Shown: piece after piece, positions 44,063 through 54,675 of the stretch
Position numbering within the stretch: the first letter of the stretch is position 1
How the letters are laid out: every line of letters begins with the position of its first letter
Source: Amorphophallus konjac
Taxonomy: Eukaryota > Streptophyta > Magnoliopsida > Alismatales > Araceae
DNA length: 64,000 nt
Reading direction: 5' to 3'
Assembly (NCBI GenBank): GCA_022559845.1
Contig: CM040117.1
Location: 12,486,856-12,550,855 of the forward strand
Position numbers and translations under genes: made by a program
The notes under the pieces: generated by a model
The model's input: the letters and a program-made list of their open reading frames with translations, nothing else
The model's database searches: none
What the model was told of the DNA's origin: nothing

Positions 44063-45505
44063 TTAAATGGCATTCTTAAATGTGATTGCACCCACCTGTA
44101 CAGATGATTTCTCAACCCTGGCCAACCTGGCTTCCAATTCCTTCACTTGATTTTTCATTTGGTTGTTCTCGGCCTGCAAATTATGACATGTCCCCCACAA
44201 AGTAGAGGGAGTCGGCCCTATCCCTACACTACGAACACGGCCAGATCTATCCTCACCAAGAACTTGAGCGTATGCATCACCTTTAACGACAACTCGATGG
44301 GGATCGGTTGAGCTTGCATCACCTTGAGACCGCTTTATATCCTTCAGATTTTCTTGCCATGTTTTGATCAAGGCTCATTTCTGTGACACAGACCTGCTGA
44401 CTTATTTGTTGTATCGACATTTTCCTTTAAAAAAACTCACTATGATAGTAGTGCATTCTTCATTGACAGGCTTTCCATCTCTACGCATGTGCGTAATTAC
44501 GAACAAATCTGAGCGATCCAAAATAGTCACTGTCTTATCGTACTAATGCATCAAAAAAAATTTTAAGTAGACTTGTTAGATGCAACCAAAAGGAAGACAT
44601 TTAAAACTAAATTATTATATAACCTCCATCTTGCGGATGTTTGCCACTGTCCTTGTGCCAGCACAATGGAACCACTTTTGTTTACCCTTATTCAATTTAT
44701 TTGTCTCACTTTTTTTCTACATTGAAGTTAGAATAAATTAGTCAGATAACGAAATAATAATATATCTGAAATCAGACAGGAAAAACAATAAGGGCCAGTA
44801 GATAGTGATTTACCTGCCATTCTTCTCCACTCCAAACTTTCAATGCCTTTTTCCATTGCTATAGGCTAATTATTTTCGCATCTGGAGCCTTTTGTTGGCT
44901 CGCTCTCAACTTTGGATTGAAAAACCGCCTCCGGATAGCGTATTTGAAGTATTTTCACTTCAACGATAGGTCTTTCATGACTCACAGCCTCCGTGATTCA
45001 TCAATGTCATACTGTCGCTACAAGACAAATTGAAATAATTAATCATTTCATGCAGTGAATACAATAATAGATACAAAATTAACAGAAGTCACATTTTCAC
45101 TTTTCGTAATAAAAAGGACTAAATTTGACCTTACATTACCTTTATATAATCCCAAACATCATCTTTATTGGAGTTTGGCATTTTCTTCCAATTCGGGTAA
45201 AAAATGGGTAACTTGTCCGCATTCCTTCCCATTGTACCCAAGAAAGTTCTCAATGAATGGCCCCCAGCACCCACTGGCTGGCCAAGGTCATTCCACTCAA
45301 CACAAATCAACTTGCCATCATCCATGCCATGCAAATCATGGGACGAGGTACATCCTCTTTTTCTCCAACGAGCAACGCCCTCACTTCCTTTGGAATCCAT
45401 TGTGTCAATATTATCTTGATTTCTCGGCTGCCCTTTCACAGATATCTCAACTTGTTGGACTCTTTCAACTTTCTGGCCTTCATCAACTTCCTGCCCTTCC
45501 ACCAA
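44063..45505 (-). pseudogene. Ptta/En/Spm-type transposase pseudogene
   Basis: It encodes remains of the plant Ptta/En/Spm transposase family (Pfam Transposase_24), a DNA-binding partner in CACTA transposition. The N-terminal exon (45505-45131) contains RKRGCTSSHDLHG, KLICVEWNDLGQPVG and SLRTFLGTMGRNA, ending with KDDVWDYIK. The middle (about 45020-44640) shows KAPDAKI, WSGEEW and KQKWFHCAGTRTVANI. The C-terminal exon (44371-44063) has VLGEDRSGRVRSVGIGPTPS and a leucine-rich coiled coil (LQAENNQMKNQVKELEARLARVE). Exon-intron structure with stops in the middle block makes it a pseudogene here. Its N terminus is preceded by a 16-residue tandem repeat. Confidence 0.8.
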
Positions 45506-45830
45506 TATCTCAGCCTTTTTCTAGCCTCCATCAACTTCCTGCCCTTCCACTAATATCTCAACCTTTTTCTGGCCTCCATCAACTTCTTGCCCTTCCACTA
45601 ATATCTTAGCCTTTTTTTGGCCTCCACTAATATCTTAGCATTTTTCTGGCCTCCATCAACTTCTTGCCCTTCCACTAATATCTCAGCCTTTTTCTAGCCT
45701 CCATCACCCTGCTGACTTGTAGCCTTTTTCTGGCCTCCATCAACTTCTTGCCCTTCCACTAATATCTCAACTTTTTTCTGGTCTCCATCACCCTGCTGAC
45801 CTGCAGCCTTTTTCTAGCCTCCCTCCATTT
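45480..45830 (-). repeat. Coding minisatellite, 48-bp period
   Basis: Roughly seven diverged and partly truncated units contain CCTTCCACTAATATCTCAGC and TTTTTCTGGCCTCCATCAA. On the minus strand the unit encodes 16 residues (KKVEILVEGQEVDGGQ-like) in frame with the transposase N terminus. Several units carry a C-to-T change that makes TAG on the minus strand. Confidence 0.75.
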
Positions 45831-45925
45831 TCGCACTTCCATTGCCAACTTTTGTCTCACCACCTCTGCTAACGCCTCTAAGCTTATGTTCAAATGCATG
45901 CATATGATCATAGGTAAACCAACTC

Positions 45926-46690
45926 TCATGAAGCTAAAATGCCAAGAGAGAAACATATATCATATAAGTGAAAAATATCAACATAAAGTAATGTCAACTT
46001 GGCTTTGAAAACACATACAAAATACGGATAACCATCCATCTTGAAGGGCGTTGGAGAATCTTGCAAAAACATATACTTGTAGCATAGAACAAACATGCCA
46101 CATTCTGAACCATTCTTTTGTTGTGGGACCTGCCAATAGGTACATGCATTAGAAAACATTAATTTAGTAATTATGATGAAAAAGTTATGTTCAACAAAGT
46201 ATGAAATAAACACAAACCTTTGGAACAAAAATAGGAATGGAATATATCTCTGCATCAGACTCTTGTCTACCCTCCGCCCGAAATATGTCTAACACAAAAC
46301 GTAGCAAAGAAAATTATATTATTCAGGCCACCAACATATAATAAACATATACAAAAGAGATAGGGAGCATATACCGTCGAATATCATGTTCCATTCTCTT
46401 AGGATTAGCATTTAATAGAGAATCCAAAAGTATCATGCACGGGCCTGCGGGGTCTCCAAATTTCTTGTCAAAGTTGCATAAAATGAGTAGATTCCAATAG
46501 TCCCTATACGAATCATATTAGGATAATATACTCCCAAATTTAGTACCAGCTATATAACAAAATATGAAGATATCACTTACCAATGTACAATTGGAATGAA
46601 TATGTATGCCATTGAAAATAATTTTTTTGGCTTCAGCCAAAGCATCACCTTCTCAGATGAACCGTCTAGGAAGATACTAAACCATAGACA
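45926..46690 (-). pseudogene. Ulp1-like (C48) cysteine protease of the CACTA element
   Basis: It belongs to the SUMO-protease-like C48 peptidases often carried by plant CACTA and Mutator elements. Three exons can be read on the minus strand. The first ends IFIPIVHW at 46581 with a GTAAGT donor. The second starts at 46503 after a 77-nt intron and reads DYWNLLILCNF and MILLDSLL. The third, from about 46127, reads VPQQKNGSECGMFVLCYKY. The catalytic His (in VHW), Asp (in LLDSL), Gln (QQ) and Cys (codon at 46100-46102) are all present. The upstream exons and a complete start were not established, and the element around it is broken. The protease core itself is the best-preserved part. Confidence 0.75.
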
Positions 46691-47862
46691 ATCTACATAT
46701 GTACAATTTGACTTCTCTCATTTGGTGTCTCCTCCCACAATCGCCTGAAAAAGGTTATAACAAGTAAATAGTTTAACAGAAATCACCTAACATTTAGACA
46801 AGGAGTGTGAAGACTCACTCTGCATAGGCATGAAACACTTTCAGTATCAAGCTTATCTTGAGATGTTGACTTGGTGTATATTTCACCAAGTTTTTTCAAC
46901 CTTCGTGTTTGCACCCCCGACCCCGGACTAGGGCCCCACATTCCTTCATTGGGAATTTCATTAACAGGTTCCTTGAACCTCAACATATTTTTGTTTTTCC
47001 TAGCCCTGCATGCACATTTAAGTTATAAAGGCAAACCAATTCACATTGGTATGCCAGAACAGTTCAAATGAAAGAACTTATGGTCTTACAGGATTGTGTG
47101 CACAGGCAGTCACTATCGCTCAGTAGCTATGCTAGTTGTCAATGAAAGAGGGCCATATAGAATGAGAAAGATAAAAGAATAACATTAATATCTGGCTTAA
47201 TAAGTAGTTGGTGATAGTTGGGAACTACCTTGTTACTAATGCCTAATCTCCAGTGTAGCTCGAAGGACATAAGATTTCATTGTAATCACATAATAGATAT
47301 TAACAAAGGCGTCCAAAATAAATTTAAAAATGGCCAAAGATAGTAATGGAGTTCTATTACATGGTCTTGTAGTGTTTGCTGAAACATGCTCAATTTGTAT
47401 ATGCTTGTGATAAAGATGAAACTTTGTTGGAATCTATGTTTGCAAGTATTAATCAAACCTTTCCTCAGAACTAAATACATATGCCTAAAGCCATAGAGAA
47501 ATTTTTATAGATGAAGCCAACGGCGAGATAATAAATGCCACTACTACAAGAAATCAAGCAACTGGATTACATGGGCAAATAATATATGATAAATCACCTA
47601 CAGTGTCATGAATTACCTCCGAAGCCCATGTAACTATTTTCACCATTTAATATCCCATGTCTAAATTACTCCCAAAAATCAACAAAATATCACCTTGAAA
47701 ACACAAAAACTAGGTGAACCTAAAAAACACTGAATTCTCAGCCTAGGTGATAAGGAAATGCTACTTTTGCATTGCATGGGTAAATAATATATGTATGTCA
47801 ACTAAAATAAGAAAATTAAAGAAATCAAAAATAATATTTTTAGTGAACAATACAAATACATT
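46691..47862 (-). other. CACTA internal introns and unassigned exons
   Basis: A minus frame at 46986-46783 (with PNEGMWGPSPGSGVQTRRLKKLG) looks exon-like and may be an upstream exon of the protease gene. The rest, including 47000-47862, is AT-rich. A CACTACTACAAGAAAT motif at 47539 hints at a small internal CACTA-like relic. No other gene is seen. Confidence 0.4.
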
Positions 47863-48649
47863 CTAAGTTGGAACTTCTATCCCTTCAATGTCATCTCTTT
47901 CCCACTGATGTTGTACATCGTAGCCATCACTATCACTATCACCACCAACATTGTGCATTGGCTCAATGTCTAAGAGGTCTCCTTCATCTTCTTTGTTGTC
48001 ATCTTGCACGTCAAAGAAGTCTCTTGGCTTTGTCTTTTGAACAACATACCAACAGCTCTCTTTTGGATCTTCAACATACCATACTTGCTCTACTTGAGAG
48101 CCTAAGACAAAAGGCTCTGTAGTTTTCAATCTACAAGTGAGACTGACAAGGGTAAAGTTTCTTTCACATTTAATGCCTCGATTAACATCAATCCAATCAC
48201 ACTTGAAGAGCAAAATTCTCATCTCTCCATAGTAATTCAATTATACAATTTCATTGATGAACCCATAATAAACCAATTCACCATGAATGAGTTTTTTGTC
48301 CTTTGTACTTGCAAAACTTGACGTTTGAGCAGACAATACCACCCCACTATTTTGTGTCACCCGACGAGATTCAACCTCTTGTGTGAAAAGGCGAAAACCA
48401 TTGATGATGCATGTATCATATTTCTTCACCATAGGTATTGGGCCATCTTTCAACCACCGGATATTAGATGATATGGCCTCTTCACATTGTTCTTGCAATT
48501 TGTGTACCTATAATAGTCAAGAATATATTGTAGTTACAATACTCTTCATAAGTAGGTATTATTTATGGGAGAAAAAAATTAAAGTCACTTACATGCTTGG
48601 AAAACCAACTTGAAAATTTAGACGTATGGAGTCGTTCAATCGCTGGCCC
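47863..48649 (-). pseudogene. CACTA transposase C-terminal region (DUF4216)
   Basis: The minus strand encodes the tail of the first CACTA gene, downstream of the TNP2 catalytic domain. A first exon fragment (48649-48593) reads SKFSSWFSKH. It is joined through an 85-nt GT-AG intron (48592-48508) to an exon with CEEAISSNIRWLKDGP, YDTCIINGFRLFT, RVTQNSGVV and LVYYGFINEIV. After one in-frame TAA at 48241-48243 the frame continues with LNYYGEMRILLFKCDW, FVLGSQVEQVWYVEDP and WYVVQKTKPRDFFDV, the DUF4216 signature, to 47863. The catalytic TNP2 part would lie beyond 48649, where the sequence breaks off into a retrotransposon. Confidence 0.82.
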
Positions 48650-48660
48650 AACAAGAGTAG

Positions 48661-51600
48661 TTGATGGAGCTGTTTAAGCAGGTGAATATCAATATACCAC
48701 TCCTTGATGCCATCAAGCATGTGCCGGAGTATGCTAAGTTTTTGAAAGAGTTGTGTATTCCGAAAAGGGAACCTAGGACAACACCTCAAAAGATTAGACT
48801 GTCTGAAGAAGTTAGTGTTGTTGTTAAGAACCATCTCCCTAAAAAGTTGAAGGACCTTGGCGCTCCATTGATCTCATGTGATATAGGTGGGATGACTTTT
48901 GATCGGGCACTGTTAGATTTGGGAGCTAGTGTGAATTTATTGCCCACCTTCATTTATGAGCAGTTTCATCTCGGGGAATTAAAACCGACATCCATTATCC
49001 TTCAACTTGATGATAGGTCTGTTAAAACTCCTCGGGGACATTTAGAGGATGTGATTGTCAAGGTGCATGAGTGTTATTTCCCAGTGGATTTCTTGATTCT
49101 AGATATAGCCTCTTCCCAATAACTGAAGCACACTCCTATTATTCTAGGATGTCCATTCTTAGCCACTGCACATGCCAATATCAACTGTGTCACGGTGGTG
49201 ATGGATATTTCATTTGGAGGACAGAAAGTTTCACTTAATGTTTTCAAGGCATCTCAATACCCAGACCAGAATGAGGAATGCCATGCTATTGATTTTATTG
49301 AGGAACTAATAGAAGAGGGTCCGGATGATGATCATGAGTCCCTAGAAGAGGGTAGTATGCTACAGGATTCTCCAATTCTTGCAATGTCCTAGTCTAGGGT
49401 CGAGCCATTGCCTGCCTTACAATATGAGCCATCACTTCCTTCTCTTGAAAACCCCCCTTAACTTGAGCTCAAACCTCTTCCAGATTCTCTTAAGTATGCT
49501 TTTCTTGGCCCCGACCAAACCTTGCCCGTCATCATTGCTTCTACTCTTACCCCTTCCCAGGAAACTCAGCTGTTAGATGTTCTTAAGGGTCATAGGGGGG
49601 CCATAGGTTGGTCAGTGGCTGATCTTAAGGGAATCAGTCCTACCACGTGCATGCATCATATTTATTTGGAGGAGAATGCTAAGCCAAGTAGAGAAATGCA
49701 AAGAAGGCTGAATCCGAACATGAAGGAGGTGGTGGATAAGGAAGTAGTAAAGTGACTGGATGCAGACATTATTTATCCAATTTTCGATAGCAAATGGGTA
49801 AGTCCCACTCAAGTTGTGTTGAAAAAGTCGGGGCTGACAGTTGTCAAAAATGAGCAAGGAGAGGAAGTGCCAACTAGGTTAACTACGGGGTGAAGAGTTT
49901 GTATTGATTATCGAAAGTTGAACTCCATGATAAAGAAAGACCACTTTCCACTCCCATTTGTGGACCAAATTTTTGAGAAGTTGGCTGGACAAAAATTCTT
50001 TTACTTTTTAGATGGGTACTCTGGGTATAATTAAGTTGTGATTTACCTAGGAGATCAAGAAAAGACCACCTTCACGTGCCCCTATGACACATTCACTTTT
50101 AGAAGAATGCCATTTGGACTCTGTAATGCTCCTGCTACATTCCAAAGATATATGATGGCAATATTTTCTGATATGGTGGCAGAATTCTTAGAGATTTTTA
50201 TGGATGATTTCTCAGTTTTTGGAAATTCATTTGATGGTTGTCTGGAAAATTTGAAAAAGGTGCTTGGACGATGCATCGAGTCAAAGTTGGTGCTTAGTTG
50301 GGAGAAAAGCCAGTTCATGGTAAGAGAAGGAATTGTGCTTGGTCATATTGTGTCAGAGCGGGGTATAGAGGTTGATAAGGCGAAAGTTGATTTGATCTCT
50401 AATCTTCCTCCTCCTACCTCCGTGAAACAAATTCGATCTTTTCTAGGTCATGCTAGATTTTATCGTCATTTCATTAAAAACTTCTCCACCATTGCTCGGT
50501 TTCTAACTCAGCTTTTGACCAAAGATGCCCCCTTCCACCTCGATGATTCTTGTCTAGAGGCATTCAACTCTTTGAAAGCGGCCCTTACTCAAGCTCCAAT
50601 TCTACAATCATCTGATTGGTCGCTTCCCTTTGAAATCATGTGTGATGCCTCTGATTATGCAGTGGGAGCTATTTTGGGGCAAAAGGTTGATAAGCACCCC
50701 GTAGTGATCTACTATGCAAGCCGCACCCTTGTCGAAGCCCAAATGAATTATACCACTACGGGGAAAGAACTGCTTGCTGTTGTGTTCGCCCTAGAAAAAT
50801 TTTGATCATACCTTTTAGGGGCCAAAGTCATAGTCTACTCTAATCACTTAGCTTTAAAATGTTTGCTTTCCAAGAAGGATGCTAAACCCCGACTCATTAG
50901 ATGGATCCTTTTGCTGCAGGAATTTGATTTGGAAATAAGAGATAAGAAGGGGTCTGAGAATGTCGTCGATGATCATTTATTCAGGATTGTTATTCCTGAT
51001 AGTGCTCCAATGCAAGACACCTTCCCTGATGAGCACCTTTTAGCTATTTCTCATCTCTTAGCCCCCTGGTATGCCCTTATTGTTAATTACCTGGCGGTAG
51101 GTCAAATTCCGAATGGGTGGTCTAAACAAGAGAAGGATTGTTTCTTTGCTAAGATAAGACATTATTTTGGGAGGACCCTGAGTTATTTCACATGGGTCTT
51201 GATCACATAATTAGAAGATGTGTCCCTGAGGAAGAACAACAAAGTGTTTTGAATTTCTATCACACGCTAGCTTGCGAGGGGCATTTTTCAGGAAAGAAAA
51301 TTGCAGCAAATGTCTTGCAAAGTGGATTTTACAGGCCCACCTTGTTTAAGGATGTGTATGAATTCAGTAAGACATGTTTGAGGTGTCAAGCTATGGGCAA
51401 TAATTCTAAGAGAGACATGATGCCACTTAGTCCCATTTTGGTGGTGGAAATCTTTGATGTTTGGGGGATTGATTTTATAGGATCATTTTCGGCAGTGGAT
51501 TATGTGTCAAAATGGATTGAGGCCATAGCTACTATGATGAACGATTATAAACTTGTCATGAAGTTTGTCAGGAAGAATATTTTTTCTCGATTTGGTTGTC

Positions 51601-52310
51601 CTAGGGCTATCAGTAGCGATGGGGGCTCACATTTCACTCATTCTCAACTCTGGGCTTTGCTTAGAAAGTATGATATCACTCACAAGCTCGCCACCCCCTA
51701 CCATCCATAAACAAGTGGACAAGTGGAGGTTTCTAATAGGGAGATTAAAAATATTCTGCATAAAACTGTTAGGCTGGATAGAAAGACTATAGATGATGCC
51801 TCGTGGGCCTATAGGACCGCTTATAAAATTCCCATTGGCATGTCTTCCTACAGATTGATCTTTGGTAAAGCTTGTCACCTTCCCGTTGAACTAGAACACA
51901 GGGCTTATTAGGTCACTAAACAAGTTAACTTTGATTTAACCCAAGCTGGTTCTCATAGAGCCCTGCAATTGAATGAGCTTGAAGAACTATGCAATGAAGC
52001 CTACGAGAACTCTAAAATCTATAAAGCCAAGATAAAAGTATTTCATGATAAGAACATTCTGAGAAAATCTTTTCAACTCAATCAAAAAGTCTAGCTTTTC
52101 AATTCTAGGCTTTGCTTATTTCCTAGAAAATTGAAATCAAGATGGGATGGGCCGTTCATCATTATTAAAGCTTTTGATCATGGCACTGTCAAAATGTTAA
52201 ATCCTCACAATGGTCAAATTTTCACTATCAACGGTCAACGTTTAAAGCCTTACTTGAAAAATGTTCATTTAATGCCAAAAGAATCTATTGCACTAAGTGA
52301 TCCAGAGTGA
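48661..52310 (+). pseudogene. pol: Athila protease-pol pseudogene (second copy)
   Basis: Readable parts in order are gag tail and protease (LLDLGASVNLLP near 48910-48950), RT with IDYRKLN near 49903, [15 protein letters not shown] near 50110 and FMDDFSVFG near 50200, and RNase H (CDASDYAVG near 50640, ELLAVVFALEKF near 50770). A zinc-binding CLRCQ (51380) and the integrase core (GIDFIGSF near 51465, SSDGGSHFTHSQ near 51610) follow. Stops interrupt it at 49120, 49390, 49461, 49753, 49891, 50032, 50803 and 51708-51710, and one lies in the 3' part at 52092-52094. Most changes are of the W, Q or R codon to stop type. A small frame change occurs near 51190. The gene ends at TGA 52308-52310. Confidence 0.85.
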
Positions 52311-53426
52311 ATTGTGAAGAGCTTGCATGCAACTAGCTGAAGATGGTAAATTTAGCACTTATTGGGAGTCAACCCAATATTTTTATGTTTAATGCTCTGT
52401 TCTTTAGTAAGTTTTTCAGGAGGAGTTGCCGTCCACGCGTAATTATGGAAACTACGCCCCATACACCAGGTAGTATCCTTATCCTTCTCAGCACAAATTC
52501 AATTCTACATTGTTCTATTGTTCCATATTGTTTATGTCATTGAGGATAATGCCATTCAAGTCGGGGGGAGGCAATTCTTATTGCATTTATTATAATCTGT
52601 TATTTTCATGCTATTTTTTATTTTTTAAAAAAAATGTGTCAAAAATACCCAACTGAGTTTTCATGATTGCATTGAAAGAAAATTTGGAATGGAAAAGACT
52701 ATGGAGAAGGACAATGGTTTATTATTTGATCTAGCATTGGAAAATTGAATATTAGAATCTCTTAAAGTCCACAAGTGCTTTGAAAAAATAAAAATATATC
52801 ACCTGCACACTAACGAAGCAAGTAGGACAAGTCTTCTACTATTTAGGTGTGGTGTCTGACACTCTACATGCCTTAGTGACGAGATAGTTTTAGAAAGCTA
52901 TTTGCCGAGTTATTTGTCAAATAAGTGCAAAAGAACACAAAAAAAAGAAAGAGAAAAAACATCATGAAAAATGCCACTGATCCTACTAACAGGACCTGCT
53001 TCTCCTAAGGCAAGAGTTGATGTTCGTGTCAAACAGTGAAGGGATGTGCATCATCATATATGTATTGAAAAAAATGATGAAGAAAGAAGTCAAAAAAAGC
53101 TATCATACTTAATGCTCTGAGCTAAAATGTGCAGAGTTGAAAGACACCTATCTGGAATAGTAATATGAGGGATGCAATTGTCTAGCTGTTGATTTAATTT
53201 TTCACGAGCACCAGTGCTGCTGAACTTTGGGGTGTGTTCTAAGTCATGTTCATCAATTTCCAATCTAAGGCTAGTGTGCATTAATATTTCCAAAGTTCTG
53301 ACCCTTGGTTGATTCTATGAAGGAGGATTTGGAAATGAGGTTATGAAACTTTTAAACTCTTTGTTGGTCCTTAATTTTTAAATGTTCATATTGCTAAGGG
53401 ACTAGCAATGAGTAATTTGGGGGGTG
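52311..53426 (+). other. Athila post-pol spacer (second copy)
   Basis: This is non-coding DNA between pol and the LTR. It keeps a 78-bp block (52972-53049) at about 85% identity with 7253-7176 of the first copy, and ends in a G run used as polypurine tract. The short minus frame at 53293-53090 is not supported. Confidence 0.65.
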
Positions 53427-53561
53427 TGATGAGTGTCCATTCTTCTATGATAATTCATGTCACATACACCATTTCAAGTGCACATAATTAGACAATTATA
53501 CATATTTTATAGTTAACCTCAACTTCACACATAAAATTGGCCCTTTCACGTAAATTAATTT
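53427..53561 (+). repeat. Truncated Athila 3' LTR
   Basis: It begins TGATGAGTGTCCATTC and matches the first 135 bp of the Athila LTR read inward from 6773 on the minus strand. It ends at AAATTAA, where the LINE poly(T) begins. Confidence 0.8.
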
Positions 53562-54675
53562 TTTTTAACCCAATACCTGACAGTGAGGCAGGAGAGCGCT
53601 CACCCCTTCAAGGAAGAGATGAGTGGGTCGCTCCACCACCAAACACCGATAAGAAATATTTTATTATGAAAATGCAGATGAAAAGAGAGTACATCAAGAA
53701 ACTAGGGCCTAATGGAAGGACACCCTATCTTATCAAGAAGATAGGGACCTTTTACAAGAGTGGGGAGGTCATCCCAAAAAAGATAAATAGAGGGAGACAA
53801 AGACAAGGTACAGCCATGACCAGCCAGGCTATCAGCAACCTGATTCGCCTCTCTAAAGACATGAGAAATGGAGACCCGCATCAACCGACATTTAAGAGCC
53901 ACATCCTTTATAATATGCATGAGGCGCCAAGGACATATGAAGGAGCCCTTCAAGATCTGCACCAGCACTAGGGAATCAGACTCCACAGTAACTGCCAAAA
54001 TGCCCCTGTCACAGCACATAGAAAGGCCATCAAGGAGAGCCAAAGCCTCAGCTTCAATGCTAGAGCAGACACTGGGGTAGACAGCAGCAAAGGTAGATAC
54101 TATATCACCATTGGAGTCCTTGAGTATACCCCCGTCACCAGCAGCACCAGTGCTGCGTTTGTAGGCCCCTTCGACATTCAATTTCAGTCTGCCCGAAGGG
54201 GGGGCTAACCACCGGATCAGCCTTGGAGGTTTTGACTGAAAAATAGGAACATGAATGCCCCAAAAGGCAAGCATCTGATGTTGTTGAGGGGAAAGGGCCC
54301 TCCCCTTGAATCGATTAGCACGGACAATGGATCCCACAGCCTGCATGGCCCTGTTCAAAACATGCTGAGAAGATGACCTCAGGCCATCATATCTAGACAA
54401 GTTGCGGTAGGTCAAAATCTCCCAGAGGACAGCCAAGAAGATGCATCTGGAGATACTTCCAGCCAATGTAGAAATATGAAGATCCAACAGGTAATTAGTG
54501 ACGCCATTAGCAATCGTGATGATGGACGAATTGCTAAATCGCAGGAAGCCATATAAGGCAGTCCACACGTCATTAGCAAGATTCCTGTGGAAAAACAAGT
54601 GCACACTAGTCTCAACTTGAGAGTGCTGACAACAGGAGCATTTAGAGCACATGGGAACACCACATGCAGTGATAT
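53562..54675 (-). mobile_element. LINE (L1-type) 3' end
   Basis: This is a minus-strand non-LTR retrotransposon. The T run at about 53558-53565 is its short poly(A) tail, and coding sequence reads up to 54675, where a Tekay LTR interrupts it. The remainder should lie to the right of the window. Target duplication cannot be tested. Confidence 0.78.
53702..54675 (-). pseudogene. LINE ORF2 C-terminus: zinc-binding RVT and RNase H
   Basis: The encoded segment starts inside the zf-RVT region (CSKCSCCQHSQVETSVHLFF) and continues to a plant-type RNase H (RVT_3) with KLNVEGAYK, SSIEAEALALLDGL, VESDSLVLVQIL and REANQVADSLAGHG. The first catalytic aspartate of RNase H (usually in NVDGA) is glutamate here. 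The acidic residues in the second, third and fourth motifs are present. The frame is open for about 324 residues to a stop at 53702. The upstream endonuclease and reverse transcriptase are separated by the Tekay insertion, so the gene is a fragment in this window. Confidence 0.85.

Larger units (their letters stand above)
39466..48649 (-). mobile_element. CACTA (En/Spm) transposon, truncated, with captured host gene
   Basis: The left end at 39466 reads CACTACAGAAAAATTG followed by a kilobase of TACCTACGA-type subterminal repeats. Coding remains are on the minus strand. From right to left they are a DUF4216-type transposase tail (48649-47863), a Ulp1-like protease (about 46690-45926), a Ptta/En/Spm transposase (45505-44063), host DUF3444 fragments (43236-42060) and a DUF8039-like patch (41380-41265). 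The matching right terminus is missing. At about 48649 the sequence switches to an Athila retrotransposon. All coding parts carry stops. Confidence 0.82.
48650..53561 (+). mobile_element. Athila-type retrotransposon, 5'-truncated second copy
   Basis: This is homologous to the minus-strand element at 4967-17140 but diverged. It begins abruptly inside gag-protease, lacking 5' LTR, leader and most of gag. It contains protease, RT, RNase H and integrase relics, then a post-pol spacer, a G-rich polypurine tract (53419-53424) and only the first 135 bp of a 3' LTR. The LTR is cut by a LINE poly(A) end. The left junction lies in the CACTA transposase gene. Confidence 0.88.

Noticed and set aside
45055..45609. 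184-residue plus frame with repeated LHQLPALPLISQ units
   Set aside because: It is the complementary shadow of the transposase and its 48-bp minisatellite on the minus strand.
47539..47600. CACTACTACAAGAAAT motif as a second CACTA end
   Set aside because: It is not followed by a subterminal repeat array and has no matching inverted end, so it is only noted as a possible relic.
53537..53971. 144-residue plus frame at the LINE end
   Set aside because: It spans the Athila-LINE junction and lies antisense to the LINE RNase H.
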